Under the pieces are notes generated by a model. That model was not told the origin of the DNA. It was given only the letters and a program-made list of their open reading frames with translations, and did not search any database. Positions 19,376 to 28,703 of a DNA stretch of 64,000 nt are shown one piece after another. The position numbers and the translations under genes were made by a program. How positions within the stretch are numbered: position 1 is the stretch's first letter; the number at the start of each line of letters is the position of its first letter. The stretch is from Streptomyces tateyamensis (GTDB lineage Bacteria; Actinomycetota; Actinomycetes; Streptomycetales; Streptomycetaceae): the NCBI RefSeq assembly GCF_003205575.1, contig NZ_PYBW01000016.1:1-64000 (forward strand), written 5' to 3'.

Positions 19376-20192
19376 CACCCGGGCCAGCAGTCACTCCACC
19401 CCGCATCGAGGCTCAGCGGCTCCTTGTCGCTGGGGAGCCTGAGCGGAGACGGCCGAGGTCCCCAAATCGCATGCCTCGAACCACATCAAGCCAGGTTCGC
19501 CAGAGTGCGACGGCATCGACTGCGTGGCATGGGACTGATTGGCTTCGGTTCCCAGGGCGGCACCACAGACACCGCTTCGTGGCCGTCGACCCTTCAGCTC
19601 AGCGCCCCTGGCCGGGTCGAACGCGTCCTCAACATGGGAGCTTTCTTCGTCGGCGCCGCCACTCCTGCCCGGACGGCTACAGCAGGGTCACCGCCTGAAC
19701 TCGCCGCGCCCTGCGGCGACCCGGGCGGAACCGGGCCGCCACACGTGCCTGCACGTCACCTCCCGACCGGGTGATCGACGATCACCGCTGTGCGAGGAAG
19801 CCCAATCGTCGTGGTACGGCTCACGCGCCGGGCCGACCCGCCTTCCTTCCACCGTCGATACGCGAGGCCAGACGGGCGGCGTACGTGTCGAGTTGGCCAC
19901 GCAGGACGACGCGCACGGTGCCCGTCTGGTTGACCGGGGTGTAGGTCTGGGCGATGTTGTCGACGAGCCTGCTGGTGTCCGTGCCGCAGCGTCGCATCCC
20001 GGTCAGGACGGGGCTGTGGGCGTACTCGTCCTGGGTGAGCTCGGTCCACAACAGCAACAGGGATCGCGGGCTTCGGCGTCGTTCAGCCGCCCAAGGAGCC
20101 GCTGTCGCATGGTACTGAGCTGCGGCTCTACCGGGGGATCAGCTGAGGCTGGTCCCCCCGTTGGCGTTCGTCGCGGGGCTGGCGCATCTAGA
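19376..20192. other. Gene-poor stretch between stress island and oxidoreductase operon
   Basis: No gene here is convincing over 817 bases. A 78-aa minus-strand frame at 19821-20057 contains the motif-like stretch LVDNIAQTYTPVNQTGTVRVVLRGQLDTYAARL, which has plausible codon use and could be the end of a decayed gene, but I do not recognise it. A plus-strand frame at 19424-19774 lacks codon bias. The position, next to a truncated regulator, fits a decayed boundary between two acquired segments. Confidence 0.4.
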
Positions 20193-20414
20193 TCAGTTGC
20201 GGGGGCCGGGGCGGGTCTCCTTGCCGCGTTCCAGGCGGGTGTAGTAGTCGATGCTGACTCCGGACAGGGTGGCCAGTTCCTCGCGGCGCAGTCCCGGGGT
20301 GCGTCGGGTGCCGGGGCCGGGAGTGAGACCGACGGAAGCGGGACTGGTCTGGGTGCGGCGGGCGCGCAGGAAGCGGGCCAGCTCGTTGCCGCCGGGGGTG
20401 TGGTCTGGAGCCAT
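20193..20414 (-). pseudogene. Truncated MmyB-type XRE regulator (HTH only)
   Basis: The frame from ATG 20414 gives 73 aa: LARFLRARRTQTSPASVGL, then RTPGLRREELATLSGVSIDYYTRLERGKE, the diagnostic HTH segment of MmyB-like XRE regulators in actinomycetes. The family normally runs to about 270-300 aa with a C-terminal MLTR ligand-binding domain; here it stops right after the HTH (ETRPGPRN). The missing domain means it cannot sense a ligand in the normal way. It lies divergent from the oxidoreductase operon at 20652, the typical arrangement of this regulator with its target, so the operon has probably lost its natural control. Confidence 0.82.
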
Positions 20415-20651
20415 GAGCCCAGTGTCGCCCGAGCGGGGCCTGGGCTCCAGGACGGTGGGGGCCCTGTCGCACCCTGGCAGAACCCGGCCTGCCTGAACGG
20501 TGTGCGTGGGGGCAGGGTGGAGGACGTCGCCCGACGGACCCGCTGGTCGGCGCCCCAAGAAGGTGCCCGCCGTTTCGAGCACGTCGGGTGGTGGCCCCGA
20601 TGGGGCCCGTGAGGCTGGATGCGGCCACGATCACGACGGAGAGGGACGACG

Positions 20652-21023
20652 ATGACCGGCTGGAACATCCCGGACTTGGAGAAGATCGGCGTGGCCGAGG
20701 AACTGGACCTGTGGTCCGAGCGAGCCGACGGCACCCTGCGCGATCCGGTGACAATGTGGGTGGTCCGCGCCGGCGACCAGGTGTACGTCCGCTCGGTCAA
20801 GGGCACCGAGGGCCCGTGGTACCGGGGCACGACCGCCCGCCACCAGGGCCGGATCGAGGCCGGCGGTGTGCGGCGGGAGGTCGTCTTCCGCCCGGCCGAT
20901 CCCAGCGAGTACACCGACGTCGATGCCGCCTACCAGGTCAAGTACGGGCGGTACACGAGCATCGTCGAGCACGTCCTGACCGAGCAGGCCCGTACCTCCA
21001 CCCTCCGCCTGGAACCGCGCTGA
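20652..21023 (+). CDS. DUF2255 family protein
   Basis: Small cytosolic protein (123 aa) with the DUF2255 pattern: LDLWSERADGTLRDPVTMWVVRAGDQVYVRSVKG, then WYRGTTARHQGRIEAGGVRREVVF. Members are distant flavin-reductase or nitroreductase-like fold proteins of unknown role, frequently encoded with dehydrogenases. The ATG at 20652 has GGAGAGGG upstream. It is the first gene of the four-gene operon DUF2255, zinc dehydrogenase, SDR, cupin (20652-23537), with gaps of 92, 78 and 46 bases. Confidence 0.85.
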   Translation: MTGWNIPDLEKIGVAEELDLWSERADGTLRDPVTMWVVRAGDQVYVRSVKGTEGPWYRGTTARHQGRIEAGGVRREVVFRPADPSEYTDVDAAYQVKYGRYTSIVEHVLTEQARTSTLRLEPR

Positions 21024-21115
21024 CCCGCCGGCCTCGGCCGCCGCCAGCCGCGCCGCGCCGCCCGTCGGCCACCTGATCAGACCATCACTCGCCTGCACCT
21101 TGAGGAGCTGCGCCG

Positions 21116-22150
21116 ATGCGCGCCACCCTGCTGTACGGGGCCGGCGACGTCCGTGTCGAGGACGTCGCCGACCCGAAGATCCAGAACCCCACTGACGCGG
21201 TCGTGCGGATCGTGCTGTCCTGCGCCTGCGGCAGCGACCTGTGGCCGTACAAGTCGCTGCAGCCCACCGACACGCCCCGCCACATGGGGCACGAGTTCCT
21301 CGGCGTCGTCGAGGAGGCCGGTGCCGCCGTGCGTGGCATCAAGGCCGGCGACGTGGTCGTGGCCCCGTTCGTCTACGCCGACAACACCTGCGTCTACTGC
21401 CGCGAAGGGCTGCAGACCTCCTGCGTGCACGGCGGGCAGTGGGGCGTGGGCGGCGTCGACGGCGGCCAGGGCCAGGCCGCCCGCGTCCCCCACGCGGAGG
21501 GGACACTGGTCAAGCTGCCGGTCGGTGAGGACTCCGAGCTGCTGCCGGACCTGCTGACCCTGTCCGACATCCTGTGCACCGGCTACCACGCGGCCCGCAC
21601 CGCGGGCGTGGTGCCCGGCGACACGGTGACCGTCGTCGGCGACGGCGCCGTGGGCCTGGCCGCGGTCATCTCCGCGAAGCTGCTCGGCGCCGAGCAGATC
21701 ATCCTCATGGGTCGCCACCAGGTGCGCACCGACCTGGGCCGCGCCTTCGGCGCCACCGACGTCGTAGCCGAGCGCGGTGAGGATGGCGTCGCCCGGGTGC
21801 GCGAGCTGACCGGCGGCGAGGGCTCCCGGCGGGTCCTGGAGTGCGTGGGGCTGAAGGAGGCGCTCGTGCAGAGCTTCGGCGCGGTCCGCGCCGGCGGCAC
21901 GATCAGCCGGGTCGGCGCACCCCAGTACCCCGAAGTACCCTTCGGCTTCGGTGACTTCATGCGCAACATCACCCTGACCGGCGGCGTCGCCCCGGCCCGC
22001 GCCTACATCGACGAGCTGATGCCGCACATCCTCGACGGCTCGATCACCCCCGGCCGGGTCTTCGACCGCACGCTCGACCTGGAGGACATCGCCGACGGCT
22101 ACCGGGTGATGAACGACCGCCAGGCTCTGAAGGTCCTGATCCGGCCCTGA
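21116..22150 (+). CDS. Zinc-dependent dehydrogenase (MDR family)
   Basis: Medium-chain dehydrogenase of 344 aa. CACGSDLWPYK and GHEFLGVVEE hold the catalytic zinc ligands. CVYCREGLQTSCVHGG replaces the usual four-cysteine structural lobe with a reduced set, as in related members that act on small aldehydes or formaldehyde-like substrates. The Rossmann motif is VVGDGAVGLAAV. Start ATG 21116 follows GAGGAG. Second gene of the oxidoreductase operon behind the truncated MmyB regulator. Substrate unknown. Confidence 0.9.
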   Translation: MRATLLYGAGDVRVEDVADPKIQNPTDAVVRIVLSCACGSDLWPYKSLQPTDTPRHMGHEFLGVVEEAGAAVRGIKAGDVVVAPFVYADNTCVYCREGLQTSCVHGGQWGVGGVDGGQGQAARVPHAEGTLVKLPVGEDSELLPDLLTLSDILCTGYHAARTAGVVPGDTVTVVGDGAVGLAAVISAKLLGAEQIILMGRHQVRTDLGRAFGATDVVAERGEDGVARVRELTGGEGSRRVLECVGLKEALVQSFGAVRAGGTISRVGAPQYPEVPFGFGDFMRNITLTGGVAPARAYIDELMPHILDGSITPGRVFDRTLDLEDIADGYRVMNDRQALKVLIRP

Positions 22151-22228
22151 CCCCGACAGCCGAGCGCGGCCACCTCCGCACCCGGCCAACCCAGCACCAG
22201 ATCCAGCACAGGGAGAGGAACTCACACA

Positions 22229-23071
22229 ATGAGCAGCGAAAACCCGCGCGAGGTAGTCGTCGTCATCGGCTCCGGCAGCATCGGCCTGGCCATCGCCCGC
22301 CGGATCGGGCCGGGCCGCACCGTGCTGCTCGCCGACCACAGCCAGGAAGCGGCCGACGCCGCCGCCACGACGCTGCGCGGCCAGGGGCACGAGGTGCGCA
22401 CCCAGGTCACCGACGTCTCGGACCGCGCGGCGGTCGAGGCCCTGGCGGACGCGGCAGCCGCGCTCGGCCCGGTCACCCAGGTCGTGCACACCGCCGGGGT
22501 CTCCCCGACTCAGGCGAGCATCGAGCGGATCCTCCAGGTCGACCTGCTGGGGACCGCCATGGTCCTGGACGCCTTCGCCCGCGTCGTCGCCCCCGGCGGC
22601 GCCGGCCTGGTCGTCGCCAGCATGGCCGGCCACCGCGAAAGCCCCTACGCCCCCGACGTCGAGCACGCGCTCGCCACCACCGCCACCGCCGAGCTGCTCG
22701 CGCTGCCGTTCCTCCAGAGCGGCGAGATCGGCTCCACCGTCCACGCGTACGCCCTGTCCAAGCGGGCGAACTCGCTGCGGGTGCAGACCGCTGCCGCCGC
22801 GTGGGGCAAGCGCGGTGCCCGTGTGAACGCCGTCAGCCCCGGCGTCATCATCACCCCGCTGGCCCTGGACGAACTGTCCGGGCCGCGCGGCGAGTGGTTC
22901 GAGCGCGTGCGCCAGGTGTCGGCTGCCGGGCGCTTCGGCACCCCCGACGAAGTCGCCGACGCCGCCGCGTTCCTCCTCGGCCCCCAAGCCGGTTTCATCA
23001 CCGGCGCCGACCTGCTGATGGACGGCGGCGTCACCGCCGCCCTGCGCACCGGCGAGCTGACCATGCCCTGA
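22229..23071 (+). CDS. Short-chain dehydrogenase/reductase
   Basis: SDR of 280 aa. The cofactor motif is VVIGSGSIGLAIA (GxGxIG), Asp after strand 2 (LADHSQEAA) suggests NAD+ preference, and the catalytic pair is YALSK with upstream Ser in VASMAG. The NAG signature is altered to HTAG. C-terminal residues RFGTPDEVADAAAFLLGPQAGFITGADLLMDGG are typical. An extra loop near residues 130-170 distinguishes it from the minimal SDR. The ATG at 22229 has GGGAGAGGAA upstream. Third gene of the operon; it probably oxidises or reduces the same metabolite series as the zinc enzyme. Confidence 0.9.
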   Translation: MSSENPREVVVVIGSGSIGLAIARRIGPGRTVLLADHSQEAADAAATTLRGQGHEVRTQVTDVSDRAAVEALADAAAALGPVTQVVHTAGVSPTQASIERILQVDLLGTAMVLDAFARVVAPGGAGLVVASMAGHRESPYAPDVEHALATTATAELLALPFLQSGEIGSTVHAYALSKRANSLRVQTAAAAWGKRGARVNAVSPGVIITPLALDELSGPRGEWFERVRQVSAAGRFGTPDEVADAAAFLLGPQAGFITGADLLMDGGVTAALRTGELTMP

Positions 23072-23117
23072 CCCTGCCCGCACATCACCCGACCAGCACG
23101 ACACCCGAGGAGCAGCG

Positions 23118-23537
23118 ATGGAGTTCGTGACGCCCAGGCCGACCGGCAAGGGACCGCAGGAGTGGTTCAACGGAGACGTCTGGTTCGACGTCATCCACGC
23201 CGGCCTGGAGCCCTCCCGCCTGCGAGCCAACATGGTCCGCTTCGCCCCCGGCGCCCGCACCGCCTGGCACCACCATGCCGTCGGCCAGACCCTGCACGTC
23301 CTCGCCGGCATCGCGCTGATCGGCACCCGCGACGGCACCGTCTTCCAGGCCCACCCCGGCGAGACGGTAACCTGCCCGCCCGGAGAGGAGCACTGGCACG
23401 GCGCCATTGAGGACCGCTTCATGCAGCACCTCGCGCTGTGGGACGGCACCGCCCCCGATGACGACCGGCCCGAGACCACCTGGCTGGAACACGTCACCGA
23501 CGAGCAGTACCGCACCCCGCGCACCCGCAGCCACTGA
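23118..23537 (+). CDS. Cupin-domain protein
   Basis: Single-domain cupin (139 aa) with metal ligands in motif 1, WHHHAVGQTLHVLAG, and motif 2, PGEEHWHGA. The layout resembles the carboxymuconolactone/(R)-mandelonitrile-lyase-like cupins often co-encoded with SDRs and MmyB regulators. ATG at 23118 follows GAGGAGC. Last gene of the operon; 166 bases later the integrase remnant begins. Reaction unknown. Confidence 0.87.
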   Translation: MEFVTPRPTGKGPQEWFNGDVWFDVIHAGLEPSRLRANMVRFAPGARTAWHHHAVGQTLHVLAGIALIGTRDGTVFQAHPGETVTCPPGEEHWHGAIEDRFMQHLALWDGTAPDDDRPETTWLEHVTDEQYRTPRTRSH

Positions 23538-23708
23538 CCACGCGAAGCAGCACCTGCCGCTGCCCGCAACGATGACCGCCCTGCTCGGCGGCACCGGCCC
23601 CGACAGGACTACCGGCAGCGCGGACATCCTCGACGGCGTCCTGGACTTGACGAACGGCCCGCCGGACGCCGAACCCGGCAGTGTACGCGCCGACCCCGAC
23701 GCGACCGC

Positions 23709-24380
23709 TCCGGCATCCGCAAGGGCGAGGCACTCGCCCTGCGCTGGAACGACGTCGACCTCGAAGACGGCGTGTTCTTCGTCCGCGCCACCCTCTCCGC
23801 CGTCGACAACAACCAAGTGGTGCTGACCTCCCCGAAGACCAAGGGCAGCCGGATGTGGGTCGCCCTGTCCGAGCGCGTCGCCTCAGCGCTCGACGACCGC
23901 GCCGGCACCCGCGCCTTCGGCAACATCACCGACAGCGGCGGCTACGTCTTCCACCACCACGGCCGCCCCCTCCACCCCAAGCACGTCCTCGACCACTTCC
24001 ACCTGCTCTGCGACAAGGCTGGCGTCCCCCGCATCGCCCTCCACGACCTGCGCCACCTCATGACCAGCTTCGCCCTGGCTGCCGGCGTCCCCCTGCCCGT
24101 CATCTCCAAGACGCTGCGCCACCGCACCCTGTCGACCAGCGCGAACATCTACGCCGACCTCACCCGCCTCGCCGCCCGCGCGGCCGTCGACGCCGTCGCC
24201 TGGACCCTCGACAACGCCGACCGCGCCGTCCTCGGCCGACCCGTCTGCCGCGCCCACCGCCCCTGGCGCCAGCACCCGCGCCCGCACCGGCAACTGCCCG
24301 CTTATCAGCAGACACGAACAGAAGAACCGTCGACGTCCTGGCCGATGTGGCCTGGCGACCACCGTGCGACCACCAGCTGA
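23709..24380 (+). pseudogene. Tyrosine-type integrase, N-terminus missing
   Basis: The complete catalytic domain of a phage/ICE tyrosine recombinase is present: Arg in GIRKGEALALRWNDVDL, Lys in SPKTKGSR, HDLRH, LRHRTLS and the nucleophile Tyr in ANIYADL. The 5' side shows no integrase core-binding domain, only unrelated sequence that runs back towards the cupin gene, so about 200 residues are lost. The start given is where homology begins; no proper start codon or ribosome site is visible. It ends 64 bases before the 3' end of tRNA-Pro, the usual position of an integrase next to its attachment site. It is a scar of an element, unlikely to act. Confidence 0.85.
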
Positions 24381-24444
24381 CGCGGCAACAGAAAGAGCCG
24401 GCACCTGGTTTCCCAAGTACCGGCCCTCACAACCGACTTCACAG

Positions 24445-24518
<74 letters not shown>

Positions 24519-24643
24519 TGGTCTCGTTGCTTCGCCGGGCTGGTGGGCTCGGGTGGCTTCTTGACCTGTCGGCCGGGTGTTCCGGCGACGTGGAAAACAA
24601 TACAGCACGGTGGGGGGTGCTCGCTGCCAGGTTTCGGTGCAGG

Positions 24644-25942
24644 TCACGGGGTGGGGTGGCGGGCGTCGTAGCGGAGGAAGGCGGGGCGGCGGGTGGTGAG
24701 GAGGAGGACGGCGGCGACGCAGGCGAGGCCGCCGGTGATGACGGATACGGCCGGGGTGGTGAGGGCGGCGACGGTGCCGGACTCGAAGTCGCCGAGGCGG
24801 GGGCCGCCGGCGACCACCACGATGAAGATGCCCTGGAGGCGGCCGCGCATTTCGTCGGGGGCGGCGACCTGCATCATGGTGTTGCGGAAGATCATGCTCA
24901 CGGTGTCCGCGCAGCCGGCGGCGGCGAGCAGGACGAGGCCGAGCCAGAGGTGGTGGGCGGTGAGGCCGAAGGCGGCGATGGACAGGCCCCAGGCGGCGAC
25001 GGCGACCAGGACGGCCAGGCCGTGCCGGTGCACGCGGGATATCCAGCCGCTGAACAGGGCGCCGGCCAGGGCGCCGACGGCCGGGGCCGCGACCAGCAGG
25101 CCGACGGTGCCGGCGCCGCCGCCGTAGAAGGTGACTGCGAGGGCGGGGAAGAGGGAGCGGGGCAGGCCGAAGATCATCGCGGCCAGGTCGGCCAGGAAGC
25201 TGGTGCGCAGGTTGGGCTGCTCGCGCAGGAAGCGCAGGCCGTCCAGGACCGAGGCGCGGGCGGGGGGCGTGCTGCCGTCGCCGGGCAGCATCGCGGGCAG
25301 GCGCCACATCGCGTGGAGCACGGCGGCGAAGGCGACCGTGTCGACCAGGTAGGCCGCCTGGCTGCCGTAGGCGCCGATCAGCAGGCCGCCGAGCATCGGA
25401 CCCACCGTCATGCCCAGGTTCATGCTGATGGTGTTGAGCGCGTTGGCGGCCGGCAGCTGCTCGGCGGGCAGCAGGCGCGGGATCATCGAGGACCGGGCGG
25501 GCGAGGAGACGGCGAAGAAGCCGCCCTGCAGGGCGACGGCGGCGTACAGCACTCCCACCTGGTGCAGGCCGAGCAGCGCCTGGGCGGCCAGCACCGCGGA
25601 GACGGCGGCGAGGCCGGCGGCGCCGACCAGGCCGAGCTTGCGCCGGTCGACCGAGTCGGCGATCGCGCCGCCGTAGAGGCCGAAGCCGATCAGCGGGAGC
25701 AGGGAGCAGAGGCCGACCAGGCCGGTGGCGAAGGTGGAGCGGGTGAGCGCGTAGACCTGGACGGCGACCGCGACGGCGGTCATCTGCTGGCCGATCGAGG
25801 AGACCGACTGGCCGAACCAGATCCGCCGGTAGTCGGCGCTGGTGCGCAGCGGGGTGAGGTCGGCCAGCACCCGGGCCGGGCGGCGGGGCCGGGACGGGGG
25901 CGAGGGGGCCGGCTCGGCAGTGGTGGGATGATTGGTCGACAT
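24644..25942 (-). CDS. MFS exporter (enterobactin-exporter/EntS-like)
   Basis: Twelve-helix major facilitator transporter of 432 aa. LRTSADYRRIWFGQSVSSIGQQMTAVAVAVQVYALT starts helix 1, and GGAIADSVDRRKLGL is the loop 2-3 signature. The family (MFS_3) includes EntS-like siderophore and drug exporters. The ATG at 25942 sits inside a perfect 8-base inverted repeat (25931-25952) with no clear Shine-Dalgarno, so translation may be leaderless and repressor-controlled. A TTG at 25951 would add three residues. Neighbours do not point to a substrate. Confidence 0.9.
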   Translation of the reverse strand: MSTNHPTTAEPAPSPPSRPRRPARVLADLTPLRTSADYRRIWFGQSVSSIGQQMTAVAVAVQVYALTRSTFATGLVGLCSLLPLIGFGLYGGAIADSVDRRKLGLVGAAGLAAVSAVLAAQALLGLHQVGVLYAAVALQGGFFAVSSPARSSMIPRLLPAEQLPAANALNTISMNLGMTVGPMLGGLLIGAYGSQAAYLVDTVAFAAVLHAMWRLPAMLPGDGSTPPARASVLDGLRFLREQPNLRTSFLADLAAMIFGLPRSLFPALAVTFYGGGAGTVGLLVAAPAVGALAGALFSGWISRVHRHGLAVLVAVAAWGLSIAAFGLTAHHLWLGLVLLAAAGCADTVSMIFRNTMMQVAAPDEMRGRLQGIFIVVVAGGPRLGDFESGTVAALTTPAVSVITGGLACVAAVLLLTTRRPAFLRYDARHPTP

Positions 25943-25952
25943 AGCGACCAAT
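25931..25952. promoter_or_regulatory. Operator-like palindrome over the MFS start codon
   Basis: Arms ATTGGTCG and CGACCAAT separated by ACATAG form a perfect 8-base inverted repeat that contains the MFS start codon (complement of CAT at 25940-25942). The size and symmetry fit a dimeric TetR, MarR or ArsR-type repressor. No such regulator is encoded next to the gene, so the binder is unknown. Confidence 0.55.
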
Positions 25953-25992
25953 GGTCACCCCGCTCTTCCGGCCGCCCGCACCCGGGGTGCCG

Positions 25993-26772
25993 TCAGCCGC
26001 GCAGCACCTGCTTCTCGCCGGCCCGGACCGCGACCGGCAGCCGGTTGCCCGGGGGCGGGAACGGGCAGACGAAGTGGTCGGCGAAGGCGCAGGGCGGCAG
26101 GTAGGCCCGGTTGAGGTCGAGCACGGTGCGGCCCTCGGCGTTGGGGGCGGGCATCGACACGAAGCGGAACCGGTAGGTGTCCTGGCCGCTGGTCGCGTCG
26201 GCGATCACGGCGCTCAGGCCGGACCCGCTGCTGCTCACCGTCAGGGCGTAGGGCTCGCCCGCCAGGCGGAAGGCGATCCGGCCGGTGACCGCGAGCGGGC
26301 GGTCGTGCCCGTCCGCGTTCGGCACGGTGATGGACTGCTCGCCCGTCTCGAAGGGGGTGTAGACGGCGGGGACGGACCACTCGGGTGCGTAGGGGAAGAC
26401 GGTGATGCCGGCGAAGCTCGCCCGGGCCTCGGCGGTGGGGTCGAAGACCCGCACCGCGAGCTCGCCCTCGCGCTCGATCGGGACCAGCAGGACGTCCCGG
26501 TAGCGGGCCACCTGGGCGTCGGGGTCGGTGTCCGGGCGCAGCCCGACCGCGCCGTCGACCGCCTCCCCGCCCACCGCGAGGTCGTCACCGGCTGCCGCCG
26601 CCACCCGGGCCAGCGGGCCGTCGGCGGACCAGTGGCCGGGGACGCCGGGGATCTCCACCGGCTCCTGGGCCAGCCAGTGCGTACCGGTGAGGGAGAGCAC
26701 GCCGTGCGGGGCGCTCACCTTGGCGGTGCGGGCGTCGGTCCAACGCTTCCATTCCTCGGCGTCGACGGTCAT
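25993..26772 (-). CDS. DUF1684 family protein
   Basis: A 259-aa cytosolic protein of the DUF1684 family: WKRWTDARTAKVSAPHGVLSLTGTHWL at the start, a central beta-rich part and C-terminal RTVLDLNRAYLPPCAFADHFVCPFPPPGNRLPVAVRAGEK. Conserved Asn, Cys and Pro residues of the family end are present, but no reaction is known. The ATG at 26772 has GAGGAGCTACC upstream. The TesB-like thioesterase gene lies 45 bases upstream on the same strand, so the two may be co-transcribed. Confidence 0.85.
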   Translation of the reverse strand: MTVDAEEWKRWTDARTAKVSAPHGVLSLTGTHWLAQEPVEIPGVPGHWSADGPLARVAAAAGDDLAVGGEAVDGAVGLRPDTDPDAQVARYRDVLLVPIEREGELAVRVFDPTAEARASFAGITVFPYAPEWSVPAVYTPFETGEQSITVPNADGHDRPLAVTGRIAFRLAGEPYALTVSSSGSGLSAVIADATSGQDTYRFRFVSMPAPNAEGRTVLDLNRAYLPPCAFADHFVCPFPPPGNRLPVAVRAGEKQVLRG

Positions 26773-26817
26773 GGCCGGTAGCTCCTCATCAGGGTGGGGG
26801 ACGGGCTGCGCGGCGGC

Positions 26818-27681
26818 TCAGTTGGCGCGCAGCGGGCGGAACAGGCCCTCCTGCACCACCGAGACGACCAACTGGCCGCTGCGGTCGAAGATCTGACCGC
26901 GGGCCAGGCCGCGCGCGCCGTGCGCGATCGGCGACTCCTGCTGGTAGAGCAGCCAGTCGTCGGCGCGGAACGGGCGGTGGAACCACATCGCATGGTCGAG
27001 CGAGGCCATGTCGAAGTTGCGCCGGCCCCAGAGCGGCTCGACGGGGGCGCGGACCGAGTCCAGCAGGGTCATGTCGCTGGCGTAGGTGAGGGCGCAGACG
27101 TGGATCAGCGGGGCGTCCGGCAGCGGGCCGTTGGTGCGCAGCCAGACGCCGCTGCGCGGCTGGACGCCGACCAGCTCCTCCTGCGTCCAGCGCAGCCGCT
27201 CGACGTAGCGGATGTCGAACGGCTGGCGGCGGCTGATGAACGGCGGCAGCTCGCCGAGCCGGGCGCCGACCTCGTCCAGCGCGCTGGGCAGCTCCTCGGG
27301 GGCCGGGACCGGCGGCATCGCCTCCTGGTGCTCGATGCCGCCCGGCTCCGGGACGTGGAAGTCGGCGGTCAGCGCGAAGATGCTGCGGCCGCCCTGGATG
27401 CCGAGGACCCGGCGGGTGGTGAAGGAGCGGCCGTCCCGGATCCGGTCGACCTGGTAGACGATCGGGACGCCGGGGACGCCGGGGCGCAGGAAGTAGGCGT
27501 GCAGGGAGTGGACCGGGCGGTCCCCGTCCACCGTGCGGCCGGCGGCCACCAGGGCCTGGCCCGCGACCTGGCCGCCGAAGGTGCGCTGCAGCGACTCCTC
27601 GGGGCTCCTGCCCCGGAAGATGTTGAGCTCGATCTGTTCGAGATCGAGCAGCTCGACGAGCACGTCGACGGGCGTTCCCAT
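26818..27681 (-). CDS. tesB: Acyl-CoA thioesterase II
   Basis: Double-hotdog acyl-CoA thioesterase of 287 aa; hydrolyses medium/long acyl-CoA to free acid and CoA. Seen: LDLEQIELNIFRGRSPEESLQRTFGGQVAGQAL at the first hotdog, FLRPGVPGVPIVYQVDRIRDGRSFTTRRV, and the second hotdog with SLDHAMWFHRPFRADDWLLYQQESP, which holds the family Asp of the Asp-Gln-Thr network. The ATG at 27681 has GGGAGAGGAC upstream. Homologues are single core genes in streptomycetes. Confidence 0.93.
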   Translation of the reverse strand: MGTPVDVLVELLDLEQIELNIFRGRSPEESLQRTFGGQVAGQALVAAGRTVDGDRPVHSLHAYFLRPGVPGVPIVYQVDRIRDGRSFTTRRVLGIQGGRSIFALTADFHVPEPGGIEHQEAMPPVPAPEELPSALDEVGARLGELPPFISRRQPFDIRYVERLRWTQEELVGVQPRSGVWLRTNGPLPDAPLIHVCALTYASDMTLLDSVRAPVEPLWGRRNFDMASLDHAMWFHRPFRADDWLLYQQESPIAHGARGLARGQIFDRSGQLVVSVVQEGLFRPLRAN

Positions 27682-27931
27682 GGCGTAGTCCTCTCCCAGC
27701 GGGCACGCCGGAGGCATCGACGCCTTGGCGTTTCTGTCATTCCAGAAGCCCACGAACCGCCTGGTAATTCCCACCCGCCGCCGCGGTCACTGCGGTGGCG
27801 CGGGAAACCCGGGCCGCCGGACGTGACCAGCGCGAAGGCGGCCCGCCGAACGCCACGCAGGGTGCGGAGAGCGGCACCCCGAGTGGCGGGGCCGGACGGG
27901 GCCGGACGGGGGCGGGCGGGGTCGGGCGGGC

Positions 27932-28540
27932 TCAGGCCTCGTAGGCCAGCAGGCCGGCCAGCGCGGCGAAGGCGCCGGCGAAGGTGCGGCGCAGCGTGGT
28001 GGCCACCGCGGGGCGGGTGGCGATGTGGGTGCGGAAGGTGGCGGCGAACCGGCCGTACAGGGCGAAGACCGCGAAGGTCAGGGCCATGAAGACGGCGCTG
28101 AGCTCGATCATCGGCAGCCAGGCGTGGGCCGGGTCGGTGTGCACGAACTGGGGGAGGAAGGCGAAGAAGAAGAGGGTCAGCTTGGGGTTGAGCAGGTTGA
28201 TCGCGATCCCCTTGGCGATCACCCGGAGCGCGGGGACCTCGGGGGCGTCCTCGGGCACGGTCAGGGCGCTGCGGTCCCGCAGGGTGGCCCAGGCGGTGTA
28301 GAGCAGGTAGGCGACGCCGGCGTACTTGAGGGTCTGGAAGGCGGTGGCGCTCGCGTTGAGCAGGGCGGCCAGGCCGGTGACGGCGGCGATCAGGTGCGGC
28401 ACGATGCCCAGCGTGCAGCCCAGTGCGGCGACCAGCGCCGCGCGGTGGCCACGGGCCAGGCCGGCGGCGACGGTGTAGAGGGCGCCGGTGCCGGGGGTGG
28501 CGACGATGACGAGTGAGGTCAGCAGGAAGCTGAGGCTCAT
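27932..28540 (-). CDS. LysE/RhtB-family amino-acid exporter
   Basis: Six-helix LysE-type exporter (202 aa). The N-terminal signature LVIVATPGTGALYTVAAGLARGHRAAL matches the family (PGP in many, here PGTG). A second conserved block is GIAINLLNPKLTLFFFAFLPQFV. ATG at 28540 follows GGAAGGACC. It probably exports an amino acid or metabolite; the substrate is not evident. It diverges from the secreted protein at 28903 across a 362-base region containing DasR-like sites. Confidence 0.93.
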   Translation of the reverse strand: MSLSFLLTSLVIVATPGTGALYTVAAGLARGHRAALVAALGCTLGIVPHLIAAVTGLAALLNASATAFQTLKYAGVAYLLYTAWATLRDRSALTVPEDAPEVPALRVIAKGIAINLLNPKLTLFFFAFLPQFVHTDPAHAWLPMIELSAVFMALTFAVFALYGRFAATFRTHIATRPAVATTLRRTFAGAFAALAGLLAYEA

Positions 28541-28703
28541 GGCGGTCCTTCCGACTGGGCCGGAGTCAGTTGAGTCAGTTTCTGACGGGTCGACACGACG
28601 CTATCCCGGCCCCTCAACAGCTGCGGGCGGCACGACTGGCGACGCCATGGGCGCCGGCCGGCGAGTGTGCCAACGGTGCTCTTGGAAAGGGGAGTTGCCT
28701 TAA

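Noticed and set aside
19424-19774. Plus-strand 116-residue frame
   Set aside because: No family match, weak codon bias, no convincing start; left as intergenic.
19821-20057. Minus-strand 78-residue frame with plausible codon use
   Set aside because: Not recognised and isolated; mentioned in the intergenic entry but not called as a gene.
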